A stretch of DNA of 64,000 nucleotides from Zhihengliuella alba (GTDB taxonomy: Bacteria; Actinomycetota; Actinomycetes; Actinomycetales; Micrococcaceae), in assembly GCF_039538765.1 (NCBI RefSeq), contig NZ_BAABCJ010000001.1, positions 930,001 through 994,000 on the forward strand, read 5' to 3'. Both the position numbers and the translations under genes were made by a program. Shown one piece after another: positions 43,151 through 51,942 of this stretch. Below the pieces are notes generated by a model. That model had not been told where the DNA came from. It ran no database searches and saw only the letters and a program-made list of their open reading frames with translations. Each line of letters starts with the position of its first letter. Position 1 is the stretch's first letter.

Positions 43151-44500
43151 CTAGAAGATGGAGTTCCACGCGTCGGAGAGGGCGTCGCCTGCGTCGTCGA
43201 GCAGCTCGCCCGCGCCGTCCACCAGGTCGGTGACGCCCTCGGCGGCCCAGTCCTTGAAGCCCGTGGCGTCCATCAGGTAGGAGATGCCGATGCCGACGCC
43301 GAAGCCGACCACGGTGCCCAGCGGGCCGCCGATCATGGTGCCGATGGCCGCGCCGGTCATGCCCGCACCGACGTCCAGTGCCACCTTGGTGGTGCCGCGG
43401 GTGGCGGACTCGTAGAGGGCGCGGTTGTGGATCTCCGACTCGGACCAGTCCGGGTGCTCCTCGAGCAGGCGCGCCTTGGCGTCCTCGTACTCGTCCCGGT
43501 AGGTCAGCCCCGCCATGACCACGGAGAGCACCGGGCCGGCGCCGCGGACGAACTTGGTCCATCCGTTGGAGGTGCGGAAGTCGTCGACGAAGTTGGTGAG
43601 CTTCTGGTCCGGGCGCCACCATGCGGGCCGGTTGCCGGGGCCCATCGGTGCCCACCGGTTCGGGTGGGCGTCCACGTGGGCGCGGTACTTCGCGGAGTTG
43701 CGGTAGAGGTACTCGTTGATCTCCGGGCGCAGGTTGAGGAACTGGCGCTGGGTCCAGGTCCGCCGGGTGACGTCCGTGACCGTCATGGTCTCCAGCGTCT
43801 CCTGGACCAGCGTGACGGTGGCGATGTAGCGGCCGTTGGGCGTGACGATCACGCGGCTGGGCACGGTGATGGCCGTCAGCTTCCAGCGCTGGTAGGTGGT
43901 CTGGACGATGGTCAGCTGGCTGAAGCGGACGTCCTCGAACATGGTCAGGGCCAGTCCACCGCCGAGCAGGCCCGTCGCCAGGCCCGCCTCCTTCTCGGTG
44001 AGCAGGTCCACGAAGCCATCGTCGGTGACGTCGATGCCGTTGATGTCCTTGGCGCAGGTGTCCGCAGCGGCCGTGAGGTCGGCGACGAGATCGTTGATCT
44101 TCCCCTGGATCTCGGCCTGGGAGCCATAGCCGAACTCCGGGTTCTCCACGTCGGGGTCGGAGGAGGACGCGTTGGAGTTGAACGTGGAGATGCGGCTCTC
44201 GAGGTTCGTCTTGCGCGTCTTGAGCTCGGTGACGGTCTCGGCGTAGGTCTCCAGGTGGCCCTTCGCCTGCTCGGCGACGACCTCCACGGCGGTGGCGTGC
44301 GCCAGCGGCATGGTCATCGCCTGGACGACGGCGTCGCGGCCGGGGCCCTCGCGGTAGGCGCCGTCCACGGCGGCCCACTCGGTGGCGCAGTCGCCGACCA
44401 CCTCGTGAATCTCTTTGCCCTTCTTCGGCAGCTGCCCGGCGTCGGTCTTGATGGTGGCGGGGTCGGGCCATCCCTGCAGGCCGGAGGTATCGAAGGCCAC
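43151..44500 (-). CDS. WXG100/LXG-like effector with C-terminal glycine zipper
   Basis: The 449-residue protein has no Sec signal. Residues 1-160 are helical and look like a WXG100/LXG-type export domain: two long helices around a CATEWAAVDGAY turn and a coiled coil with TELKTRKTNLESRIS. A mixed central region follows. The end, residues 378-409, is hydrophobic with six glycines at exact four-residue spacing (G383, 387, 391, 395, 399, 403), a classical glycine zipper that packs membrane helices. Another hydrophobic patch is at 321-333. The GTG start lies two bases after the stop of the small partner gene. A pore-forming type VII effector is my best reading. No secretion machinery gene is in the window. 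Confidence 0.6.
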   Translation of the reverse strand: MAFDTSGLQGWPDPATIKTDAGQLPKKGKEIHEVVGDCATEWAAVDGAYREGPGRDAVVQAMTMPLAHATAVEVVAEQAKGHLETYAETVTELKTRKTNLESRISTFNSNASSSDPDVENPEFGYGSQAEIQGKINDLVADLTAAADTCAKDINGIDVTDDGFVDLLTEKEAGLATGLLGGGLALTMFEDVRFSQLTIVQTTYQRWKLTAITVPSRVIVTPNGRYIATVTLVQETLETMTVTDVTRRTWTQRQFLNLRPEINEYLYRNSAKYRAHVDAHPNRWAPMGPGNRPAWWRPDQKLTNFVDDFRTSNGWTKFVRGAGPVLSVVMAGLTYRDEYEDAKARLLEEHPDWSESEIHNRALYESATRGTTKVALDVGAGMTGAAIGTMIGGPLGTVVGFGVGIGISYLMDATGFKDWAAEGVTDLVDGAGELLDDAGDALSDAWNSIF

Positions 44501-44502
44501 GA

Positions 44503-44853
44503 CTACACCGTCTTCCCGTCGTTGATGTCCAGTTCCGGCACGGCGACGATCGACTCCTCGGCGTCGTCCATCATCGACTGGTCGCCGTTCTCATAGGCCT
44601 GGGCCACGTCCCCCAGCGCCGTGCACGCGTTCTTCACGCGCGTCTCGGCGGCCTCGGTCTGCAGGGCCAGGATGTCGTTCCAGAGACCGGTCAGAGCCGA
44701 GGCGACCTGCGGCATCTTGCACGACTCAATGCTGTTGTCCACGGCGGTCGAGAGCGCGCTGCGCTTCCCGGGCAGATCATCGATGTGCCCCTCGACCTTG
44801 CCCTTGACGGTCCGCATGGTCCCAGGACTGACGTCGTATCCCGACAATGCCAC
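44503..44853 (-). CDS. Small WXG100-like helical protein (DUF6507-like)
   Basis: The product has 116 residues and is mostly helical. It starts GYDVSPGTMRTVKGKVEGHI, which resembles the GWDIxPxGV opening of DUF6507 proteins, and lacks a WxG turn in the strict sense (ALTGLWNDILALQTEAAE is in the place of the second helix). It immediately precedes the effector-like gene by two bases. Such small helical proteins accompany LXG effectors as targeting partners in other bacteria. The ATG lies in a region without other genes for 120 bp upstream, so it leads the cassette. Confidence 0.6.
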   Translation of the reverse strand: MALSGYDVSPGTMRTVKGKVEGHIDDLPGKRSALSTAVDNSIESCKMPQVASALTGLWNDILALQTEAAETRVKNACTALGDVAQAYENGDQSMMDDAEESIVAVPELDINDGKTV

Positions 44854-44973
44854 GGTGCCCGCTCCTCCCTGCTCGTTCGATCAGCGCCGAGAATTCCGGC
44901 GATCCAACCCTATGCGGCCCGAGCTCCGGGCGCGATGGTGAGAACTCCCCATGCTCACGCCGCTCTGCGCCGG

Positions 44974-45909
44974 TCAGGCGTGCTCGAGCAGAAATCGGGC
45001 TGTTGGCACGTCTGTCACGAGAACATCGGCCAGGCCCGAGCGGGCGACGGCCAGAACCGCGCGCTCCTTGCCGGGACCTCCGCCGACCGCGGTAACGGAC
45101 GGCGTCGCCCTCAACTGCTGCTCGGAGATCCCTATGGTCCGTCCTTCCAATGCCGGGAGGGTCACCCCATCGGCGTCCAGGAGCGTGGTCCCGACCTCCG
45201 CGACCACACCGCGGTCCACCAGCTGCTCCACCTCGCCCAGCTGGTCGGCCTGGGCGGCCAGCAGCGAGGCATCCGGCCATCCGCCGATCGTGACGATCGC
45301 GCGGTCCAGGCCGTCCATCCGTGCCAAGGCCCGGCGCACGGCGGGCTGGGCCGCGATGGCGCGGCCAGCGGCCGCGTCCGTGGCGAGCATCGGGGCGTGC
45401 AGTGAGTGGATCTTCCCCCGGACGGCAGATGTCATGGCGGTGATGGCCCGGAGGATCTCGCCCTCGTCGGTCGATGCGACGCCGGTCAGCTGCACGACGT
45501 CGCACATCGGCAGCAACTCGAGGCGCTCGCACATCTCGATGATCGTGCGTCCGGGTGTCATCCCGACGATGTCGTCCTCCTCTATGGAGTCCACCAAGAG
45601 TCGCGCGCACACCGAGGCGAGAGCCGTCCTGACCTGTTCCGTGCCGCCGACCGGCGCCGGCACGGCATAGGCGGCCGACAGATCGAACCGATCCGCAAGC
45701 CGATGGGAGAGCTCGGTATCTATCGGATCCGCCATGACAGGGCGAATCTCCACGAGCCCCTCGTCGCGGGCCCGCTGGACCATCCTGCCGACCATGAAGC
45801 GGGAGACTCCCAGCTCCTCGGCGATGTCCACCGTAGACCGGTTGTACTTGAGCCGCTGGAGCGCCGCATAGACGCAGCGCATCTGTTCGTCGATTGTCAT
45901 CTTGCTCAC
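44974..45909 (-). CDS. SorC-family sugar-binding regulator
   Basis: This 311-residue regulator has an N-terminal helix-turn-helix (RSTVDIAEELGVSRFMVGRM) and a SorC/DeoR-type sugar-phosphate-binding domain with VGMTPGRTIIEMCERL, DVVQLTGVAS and VAEVGTTLLDADGVTLP. It is divergent from the polyol transporter operon and 134 bp from it. In this family a phosphorylated or free polyol usually acts as the inducer. The shared gap should hold the operator; a stretch TGTGATTAGCATTACATC at about 45939-45956 is a candidate but not a clear palindrome. Confidence 0.88.
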   Translation of the reverse strand: MSKMTIDEQMRCVYAALQRLKYNRSTVDIAEELGVSRFMVGRMVQRARDEGLVEIRPVMADPIDTELSHRLADRFDLSAAYAVPAPVGGTEQVRTALASVCARLLVDSIEEDDIVGMTPGRTIIEMCERLELLPMCDVVQLTGVASTDEGEILRAITAMTSAVRGKIHSLHAPMLATDAAAGRAIAAQPAVRRALARMDGLDRAIVTIGGWPDASLLAAQADQLGEVEQLVDRGVVAEVGTTLLDADGVTLPALEGRTIGISEQQLRATPSVTAVGGGPGKERAVLAVARSGLADVLVTDVPTARFLLEHA

Positions 45910-46043
45910 CTGAGCAGTCTAGCCGCTCGCCCGTGCCACTGTGATTAGCATTACATCCGTCAACCGGGGCGGCTGCGAGTCCAGCGGCGCTCCGCTCTCC
46001 ATCCTCATCGTTCACACCCCTTCATCACTCATAGGGAGCAGCA

Positions 46044-47414
46044 ATGGAACTCACCAGGAAACCAGCGGCGCTCGCTCGCACCGCACTCGTCGCGATCGCC
46101 GCCGGAGCGATGCTCACCGGTTGCGCATCGAGCCCCTCCGGCGGTCCGGACGTCGAGGTCGAATCCTTCGACTGGCGGAACTTCGAGGGCGAGGAACTCA
46201 ACATCCTCATGAGCCAGCACCCGCTCTCCAATGCGATCCAGAGCCACGTCGAGGAATTCGAGGAGCTCACCGGGGTCGAGGTGAACATCGAGACCCAGTC
46301 GGAGACCGACTACATGGTCAAGATCCTCACCGAGCTGCAGTCCGGCTCGGGCTCCTACGACGTCTTCATGACCTCCCAGCCCATGAACTACCAGTACGCC
46401 GCGGCCGGTTGGATCGAGGACCTGCAGCCCTGGGTCGAGGACCCCAATCACACGTCGCCGGAATACGACTTCGACGACTTCTACCCGGCGCTCATCGAGG
46501 CCAACCGCTGGGACACCACGGACTTCGGCGGGGCCGGCGAGGGCGGCCTCTGGGCCATCCCGGCCAATGAGGAGGGTTACGCGCTCTTCTACCGCAAGGA
46601 CATTCTCGAGGCCAACGGCATCGAGGTCCCACAGACGGTGGACGAGCTCATCGCTGCCGCCAAGCAGCTCGACGGGACGGAGTACGACGGGCAGAAGATC
46701 TCAGGCTTCGTCAGCCGCGGCGACAAGACGTACCCGACCCTCAATCCCTTCTCCACGTTCGCCGGCGCGTACGGCGCCCAGGACGTGACGGACGGCAAGG
46801 CAACGGTGAACTCCCCCGAGGGCGTTGCCGCTGTCAGCAAGTGGGTTGAGCTCATGGGCACCGCACCCCAGGCGGCCAGCACCTACACGTGGTACGAGGC
46901 GCAGCAGGACTTCATCGGTGGCAACGCTGCGTTCTACATCGACGCCGATCACATGGCGCCGGACTTCGAGAAGGAGGGCAGCCCGATCGCCGGGAAGGTC
47001 GGCTATGCCCTGCCTCCCGAGGGCCCGGAGGGACGCGCGTCGAGCCTGTGGGTCTGGTCCCTGGGCATGAACGCCTCCTCCGAGCACAAGGGCGCGTCGT
47101 GGCAGTTCATCCAGTGGGCCACCTCCAAGGAGATGCTCACGAACGCGATCGCCGACGGCAACATGAACCCGACCCGCGTCTCCGTCGCGGAGAGTGACGA
47201 GATGGCCGCCGCCACCGCCGAGTGGGGCGACTACAACGAGGTCTGGCAGGAGATCCTCTCCGACTACGCCGAGTGGCCGTACGCCCCCTCCGCGACATGG
47301 CCCGAGGTCGGCGACATCTGGGCGACCGCCATCCAGTCCGCGGTCCTCGGCGACCAGAGCGTCGAAGAGGCGCTCGATGAGGCCGCCGCCAAGATCGACG
47401 AAGCCATCAAGTAG
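46044..47414 (+). CDS. Polyol/sugar-binding lipoprotein (family 1 SBP)
   Basis: This 456-residue extracytoplasmic binding protein begins with a signal peptide and lipobox MLTGC (lipidated Cys27). The mature part shows the family 1 pattern: ELNILMSQHPLSNAIQSHVE, GVEVNIETQSETDYMVKILT, GSYDVFMTSQPMNYQYAAAG and AIPANEEGYALFYRKDIL. It resembles the sorbitol/mannitol-binding SmoE branch. It leads the operon with two permeases, a polyol dehydrogenase and a HAD phosphatase, and is divergent from a SorC regulator. The substrate is therefore probably a sugar alcohol, by inference. Confidence 0.9.
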   Translation: MELTRKPAALARTALVAIAAGAMLTGCASSPSGGPDVEVESFDWRNFEGEELNILMSQHPLSNAIQSHVEEFEELTGVEVNIETQSETDYMVKILTELQSGSGSYDVFMTSQPMNYQYAAAGWIEDLQPWVEDPNHTSPEYDFDDFYPALIEANRWDTTDFGGAGEGGLWAIPANEEGYALFYRKDILEANGIEVPQTVDELIAAAKQLDGTEYDGQKISGFVSRGDKTYPTLNPFSTFAGAYGAQDVTDGKATVNSPEGVAAVSKWVELMGTAPQAASTYTWYEAQQDFIGGNAAFYIDADHMAPDFEKEGSPIAGKVGYALPPEGPEGRASSLWVWSLGMNASSEHKGASWQFIQWATSKEMLTNAIADGNMNPTRVSVAESDEMAAATAEWGDYNEVWQEILSDYAEWPYAPSATWPEVGDIWATAIQSAVLGDQSVEEALDEAAAKIDEAIK

Positions 47415-47480
47415 TCCTCGGCCACCGGGCGCGGCTGACCTCCTCCCGGCCGCGCCCGGTCCCCCACCGAAGGGTTCCCC

Positions 47481-48338
47481 ATGAAGCACAGAGCCTCACT
47501 GCCCTACCTCCTGGCCCTACCCGGACTGGCAGTCCTCGTCGCCATCCTCTACCCATTCCTCACCGGCGCCTGGTGGTCGTTCACGTCCTACCGCCTCAAC
47601 CGCGGCGATCCCGAGTTCAACTGGGGCGAGAACTTCGTCACCCTCTTCTCCTCCGGGGAGGGTCTGCACGCCATCGGTGTGACGCTGACCTACGCCGGCG
47701 TGGTCGTCGTCATCGAGTGTCTGCTCGGCATCAGCCTCGCCATGCTGCTCAACTACGGGCGGTACGGCAATTTCTTCCGTCTGCTCATCGTCCTCCCCAT
47801 GCTGCTGCCGCCGGTCATCGCTGCGCTGATGTGGAAGGTCATGCTGACGGAGAACGGCATCGCGAACTGGATCCTCGAATCCCTCGGCGGGCAGCGGCTG
47901 CTCTGGCTCAACGGCCAGGACTCCGCCCTGTGGTCCGTGATCTTGATCGACGTCTGGATCTTCACGCCGTTCGTCGTGCTCCTGGCACAGGCCGGACTGC
48001 GGAGCATCCCCGCGGAGCTCCGCGAGGCCTCGGCCGTCGACGGCGCCGGACCGATCCGCAACTTCGTCTCGGTGACACTGCCGATGCTGACGCCCATCCT
48101 GATCGTCATCGTCACGTTCCGCGGCGTCGACTCGCTCAAGATGTTCGACATCATCTACACCACCACCAAGGGCGGGCCGATCGACGCGACCACCAACCTG
48201 CACGTCATGGCGTACCTCGACGGTATCCGGAACCTCAACTTCGGCATGGCCATGGCCGCGCTCGTCGTGCTCTGGGTGCTGTGCTACTTGATCTCGCACT
48301 TCCTGCTGAAGGCCCGCCGAAAGGAGGCGATGTCATGA
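47481..48338 (+). CDS. Sugar-alcohol ABC permease (MalF-like)
   Basis: The 285-residue permease has six membrane segments. The MalF/UgpA-type EAA loop reads EASAVDGAGPIRNFVSVTLPML. The N-terminus SLPYLLALPGLAVLVAILYP and the final LVVLWVLCYLISHFLLKARR are typical. It lies 66 bp after the binding-protein gene, and its stop overlaps the next start (ATGA). Confidence 0.92.
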   Translation: MKHRASLPYLLALPGLAVLVAILYPFLTGAWWSFTSYRLNRGDPEFNWGENFVTLFSSGEGLHAIGVTLTYAGVVVVIECLLGISLAMLLNYGRYGNFFRLLIVLPMLLPPVIAALMWKVMLTENGIANWILESLGGQRLLWLNGQDSALWSVILIDVWIFTPFVVLLAQAGLRSIPAELREASAVDGAGPIRNFVSVTLPMLTPILIVIVTFRGVDSLKMFDIIYTTTKGGPIDATTNLHVMAYLDGIRNLNFGMAMAALVVLWVLCYLISHFLLKARRKEAMS

Positions 48339-49201
48339 CCGCCGTCCTGATCCACGAGGAAGCGGCCAAACGCCGCCGTCGTCGCAAGAACTCCAAGCAC
48401 GCCGTCGTCATCACCGTTCTGAGCGCGTGGACAGTCTTCGCCCTGGCGCCGATCGTGTGGATCCTCATGATGTCGCTGAAGCAGCCTGGCGACATCGCGT
48501 CCTACCCGCCAAAGTTCTTCTTCACGCCGACGCTCGAGAACTACGCGGAGGTCCTGAGCGGACCGGAATTCCTGACCCCATTCGCGAACTCGTTGATTGT
48601 CACGCTGGGCGCCTTGGCGCTGACCCTCGTGATCGGCCTGCCGACGGCCTATTCGCTCGCGCGATTTGCCTTCAAGGGCCGAGAGAACATCGCTTTCGGA
48701 ATCCTCTCCCTGCGCTTCGCCCCAGAGCTGTTGATCATCCTGCCGCTGTACCTGATCTTCCAGAACGTCAACCTCCACGACACCTACCTCGGCCTCATAC
48801 TGGCGTACCAGCTGGTCACACTCCCGATGCTGGTCTGGATGCTCCGCTCCTTCATCGAAGACCTCCCCAAGGAGCTCGAGGAGGCCGTGGCGATCGACGG
48901 TGGCACCCGCTGGACGGCGTTCCGGCACGTGCTGTTCCGGTTGATGGCCCCGGGCCTCGGGGCCAGCCTGATGCTGTCCTTCATCTGGGCCTGGAACAAC
49001 TACACGTTGCCCCTGGTCCTCAGCGGCCGCAATACCGAGGTCATCACCACCGGCATCCAGCAGTACATCTCCTTCCAGTCCATCGCTTGGGGGCCGATGG
49101 CGGCCGCAACCGTCATCTCCCTGATCCCCGGCATCCTCTTCGCCCTGCTCTCCCTCCGCTGGATCGTCGACGGTCTGACGGCGGGAACGGTCAAGGGCTG
49201 A
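48335..49201 (+). CDS. Sugar-alcohol ABC permease (MalG-like)
   Basis: The 288-residue partner permease has a basic N-terminus (KRRRRRKNSK), six helices and the MalG EAA loop EEAVAIDGGTRWTAFRHVLF. The C-terminus SLRWIVDGLTAGTVKG is the usual MalG-like ending. The ATG at 48335 lies in an ATGA overlap and is preceded by AAAGGAGG. No ATPase gene follows, so the pair must use an MsiK-type ATPase encoded elsewhere. Confidence 0.92.
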   Translation: MTAVLIHEEAAKRRRRRKNSKHAVVITVLSAWTVFALAPIVWILMMSLKQPGDIASYPPKFFFTPTLENYAEVLSGPEFLTPFANSLIVTLGALALTLVIGLPTAYSLARFAFKGRENIAFGILSLRFAPELLIILPLYLIFQNVNLHDTYLGLILAYQLVTLPMLVWMLRSFIEDLPKELEEAVAIDGGTRWTAFRHVLFRLMAPGLGASLMLSFIWAWNNYTLPLVLSGRNTEVITTGIQQYISFQSIAWGPMAAATVISLIPGILFALLSLRWIVDGLTAGTVKG

Positions 49202-49226
49202 CCCCCACCACGAACCAGGAGTCATC

Positions 49227-50273
49227 ATGAACATCCCCGAGACCATGCTCGCCAGTGTCCTCACCGAGCCCGAACGCATCGAACTCCAGCGCGTCGGAGT
49301 CCCGGCCCCCGGGCCCGGCCAGGTCCTCATGCGGGTGACCGCCGTCGGGGTCTGCGGATCCGACACCCACTTCTACGAGACGGGGCGCATCGGCGATATC
49401 GTCGTCGACGGGCCGATCGTTCTGGGCCACGAGACGGCCGGCGAGGTCGTCGCCGTCGGGGCCGGCGTGGACCCGTCCCGCGTCGGCGAGCAGGTCGCGA
49501 TCGAGCCGCAGATGCCGTGCCGCCGCTGTGACTTCTGCAAGACCGGCAGCTACCACCTGTGCCGTTCCATGCGCTTCTACGGCGCGTACCCGGTGGACGG
49601 CTCGTTCTCCGAATACGCCCTCATCGATGATGATTTCGCCCACCCCATCCCGGAGGGGATGACGCCGGAGCAGGCCGCCCTGGTCGAGCCCGTGTCCGTG
49701 GCCGTCCACGCGTGCCGGCGGGCCGGCATCGTTCCCGGGGCCAAGGTATTCATCACGGGTGCCGGACCCATTGGCGTCCTCACCGCCCAGGTAGCGCGTG
49801 CGTTCGGGGCCACCGAGGTGGTCATCAGCGATCCCATCCCGCACCGCAGAGCGTACGCCGAGGCCCGTGGCGTCACTCAGGCGCTCGACCCCGCCGAGGC
49901 AGACCTGAGCCGGTACGACCAGTACTTCGACGTGTACATCGACGCGTCGGCGCACGCTGGCGCCATCGGATCCGCGTTCCCGGCCATCCGTCCGGGCGGC
50001 GTCGCTGTGCTGGTCGGCATGGGAGGCCTGAACCTCGACGTGCCGATCGCCATGATCCAACACCGGGAGATCACCCTTACTGGCACCTACCGGTACGTCA
50101 ACACGTGGCCGACCGCGATCGACCTGATCGCCACCGAGGCCATCGAGGTCGACTCGCTGGTAACGGGGCGCTATGGACTCGACGCCGTGGAGGAGGCCCT
50201 CACCAAGGCCAAGACGGACCCCGTGGCTATCAAGACGATGATCATCCCGTCGCTGACAGCCTCCGAGGGGTGA
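49227..50273 (+). CDS. Zinc-dependent polyol (sorbitol/xylitol-type) dehydrogenase
   Basis: This 348-residue medium-chain dehydrogenase oxidises a polyol to a ketose with NAD. The catalytic zinc site is GVCGSDTHFY with LGHETAGEV. The structural zinc cysteines are in MPCRRCDFCKTGSYHLC. The Rossmann motif is ITGAGPIGVLTAQVARAFGA, with DPIPHRR at the cofactor-selecting position (Asp suggests NAD). It resembles L-iditol 2-dehydrogenase and xylitol dehydrogenase. It lies 25 bp after the permease genes, so the imported substrate is probably oxidised by it. Confidence 0.9.
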   Translation: MNIPETMLASVLTEPERIELQRVGVPAPGPGQVLMRVTAVGVCGSDTHFYETGRIGDIVVDGPIVLGHETAGEVVAVGAGVDPSRVGEQVAIEPQMPCRRCDFCKTGSYHLCRSMRFYGAYPVDGSFSEYALIDDDFAHPIPEGMTPEQAALVEPVSVAVHACRRAGIVPGAKVFITGAGPIGVLTAQVARAFGATEVVISDPIPHRRAYAEARGVTQALDPAEADLSRYDQYFDVYIDASAHAGAIGSAFPAIRPGGVAVLVGMGGLNLDVPIAMIQHREITLTGTYRYVNTWPTAIDLIATEAIEVDSLVTGRYGLDAVEEALTKAKTDPVAIKTMIIPSLTASEG

Positions 50274-50278
50274 GGTGG

Positions 50279-50959
50279 ATGGAACCGGCGGCCCGGCGGG
50301 GCACCGGCCCGGTGCGCCTGATCGTCGAGCAGATTCTCTTCGACATGGACGGGACGCTGATCGACTCGATCGCTGCCGTGGAGGCCGCGTGGCAGAGCTG
50401 GGCGGCGGAGTTCGACGTCGTCATGCTGCCGGGCAGCGAGTTCCACGGCCGTACAGCCGCCGATTTGGTCGCGTCGCTGGTTCCGGACGACCTGTTCGAG
50501 GCCGCGCTCGACCGACTCGAGGAGCTGGAGCGGGAGCCGGCGAGTCCCGTGATCGCTCTGCCTGGCGCGCTGGAACTGTTGGCCGCTCTGCCGGCGGACC
50601 GGTGGTCCATCGTGACGTCCGCGGCGCGGCCGGTTGCCGTCGCGCGGCTCGCCGCGGCCGGCGTGCCGCTTCCGGATCGGCTGGTCAGCGGGGACGACGT
50701 AGAGCACGGCAAGCCATCGCCCGCGCCGTTCCTCGCCGGCTTGGTCAGGACCGGCCCGGCGCTGGCCTTCGAAGACACGCTCGCCGGGCTCGCCTCCGCC
50801 CGCGCCGCCGGATGCGCGACTGTGGGGATCATCGGGACTTACCCGGCGGAGGAGCTGCGTCCCCACGCCGACCACTTGGTCGACAGCCTCTCCGCGGTGA
50901 CCGTGGTGGAGTCGGGGTCCCGCGGGCTCGTCCTGGAGGTCAGCACCGCCGGGTGGTAG
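50279..50959 (+). CDS. HAD-family sugar-phosphate phosphatase
   Basis: This 226-residue HAD subfamily IA hydrolase has motif I LFDMDGTLIDS, motif II IVTSAARP, motif III Lys in GKPSPAPFLAG and motif IV FEDTLAGLASARAAG. It resembles DOG1/sugar-phosphatase proteins acting on small sugar or polyol phosphates. It begins five bases after the dehydrogenase stop, so it belongs to the polyol operon; it could remove toxic phosphorylated side products. The ATG at 50279 has GAGGTGG close before it; a later GTG start is possible. Confidence 0.87.
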   Translation: MEPAARRGTGPVRLIVEQILFDMDGTLIDSIAAVEAAWQSWAAEFDVVMLPGSEFHGRTAADLVASLVPDDLFEAALDRLEELEREPASPVIALPGALELLAALPADRWSIVTSAARPVAVARLAAAGVPLPDRLVSGDDVEHGKPSPAPFLAGLVRTGPALAFEDTLAGLASARAAGCATVGIIGTYPAEELRPHADHLVDSLSAVTVVESGSRGLVLEVSTAGW

Positions 50960-51336
50960 GGGCCGGATTGCCCGGCCTGCCGCCTCTCTGGGGCCGGCAT
51001 CGAGACGCCCGCGACACGTACGTGGTGCTCCAGGTGACGGGGCTCAGGCTGGCCGGGGAGTACTGGCGATCACCGCTGAGACTCGTTTGATCGCCGCCGG
51101 GCCCGAGATTCGGGAGCGCTTCCTTCGCGCTTGGGGACGGCCTCTGGTCATCCCGAGAGCGCGAAAGGACGTGCGTTCCTCGAACAGCGCCGTCGCCTAC
51201 GTGAGGAAACCGCTCGGCCTCAGGCCCATGACGAATGATCCTGAAGAGACCTTGCAGGAACGGTATAGCGGTCCGTGTGCGTCGTTGCGCGATGAGGGCC
51301 CCGCCACTCTGCGGCGGGGCCCTCATCGCGGTGCAA
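50960..51336. other. Intergenic region without a supported gene
   Basis: These 377 bp lie between the HAD gene and the convergent HicA-partner gene. They have lower GC than the flanks. Short frames exist on both strands but have no recognisable motif, no good ribosome site and no coding bias that I can see. The terminator hairpin near the minus-strand stop is the only clear structure. A decayed gene cannot be excluded. Confidence 0.5.
51288..51330. terminator. Bidirectional terminator between convergent genes
   Basis: CGCGATGAGGGCCCCGCC (51288-51305) pairs perfectly over 18 bp with 51313-51330, with a seven-base loop ACTCTGC. It begins six bases after the stop of the minus-strand gene and can also stop transcripts from the polyol operon. 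Confidence 0.75.
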
Positions 51337-51942
51337 CTAGGCTCCTACGAGTACGCGCTCATGCTGGACAACATCCGATGGTTCGGCTCCGTTCGCACGC
51401 AGCATCAGTTCTCCCACAGTGCTTGAGCTGGTGAGGTCCATGTCGGCCAGGGTGCGGCGGTACTCGACCGTTGAAGCCATCGAGATACCAATGAACTCCA
51501 GCGTTCCCGGATTGGTCACACACCCGATGGTCACCGGCTGGTCGACGAGAACGGTAGCCATCACGTCTCGAAGCCGATCGTTCGGAAGGGCTGCAACTAC
51601 GACCTTGTCGCCCAATGAGTCGGTCTCGGCATACTCGCGAATTCCCGCGTCCGTATGCAAGGCCCGTTCGATGCGATGGGCGACGTCGCGCCGGTCATCG
51701 AATCGTGCGTCGTGTCGGGCCCGGAGCAGGAAGGTGTCGCCCTCAATCTCGAGAGCGAACTCCATGTGACCGTCGATGCTTCCGTCGGGGTCGAGGCCTG
51801 CCTCGACTGCGAGGCTGTGAACTTCGGCCGGCGATGGAAGGTCATCAAACGCCGCGACGATGCCCGGGAGCTGTGGGCTCGAGACTGAGTGCGCGAAGTC
51901 ATCGCCCCATGAGGTGATGATCATCTGAGCGTTATTTACCAC
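51337..51942 (-). CDS. Putative HicB-like antitoxin, unusually long
   Basis: The 201-residue acidic protein lies directly downstream of and overlaps the hicA-like gene. Its first 50 residues (TSWGDDFAHSVSSPQLPGIV) resemble the HicB N-terminal strand pattern found in actinobacterial HicB proteins. The rest has no DNA-binding helix-turn-helix or ribbon-helix-helix that I recognise and is longer than usual HicB (about 80-150 residues). I chose GTG at 51942 because GAAGGAGG lies six bases before it; the start overlaps the toxin stop by 11 bp. Function as antitoxin is inferred from position and the N-terminal likeness. Confidence 0.55.
   Translation of the reverse strand: MVNNAQMIITSWGDDFAHSVSSPQLPGIVAAFDDLPSPAEVHSLAVEAGLDPDGSIDGHMEFALEIEGDTFLLRARHDARFDDRRDVAHRIERALHTDAGIREYAETDSLGDKVVVAALPNDRLRDVMATVLVDQPVTIGCVTNPGTLEFIGISMASTVEYRRTLADMDLTSSSTVGELMLRANGAEPSDVVQHERVLVGA

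Noticed and set aside
45910..46043. A SorC operator in the divergent gap
   Set aside because: TGTGATTAGCATTACATC looks partly symmetric, but the match is too weak to list as an operator.
51087..51434. A 115-codon + strand frame in the gap after the HAD gene
   Set aside because: It crosses the terminator hairpin, lacks a ribosome site and shows no known motif.
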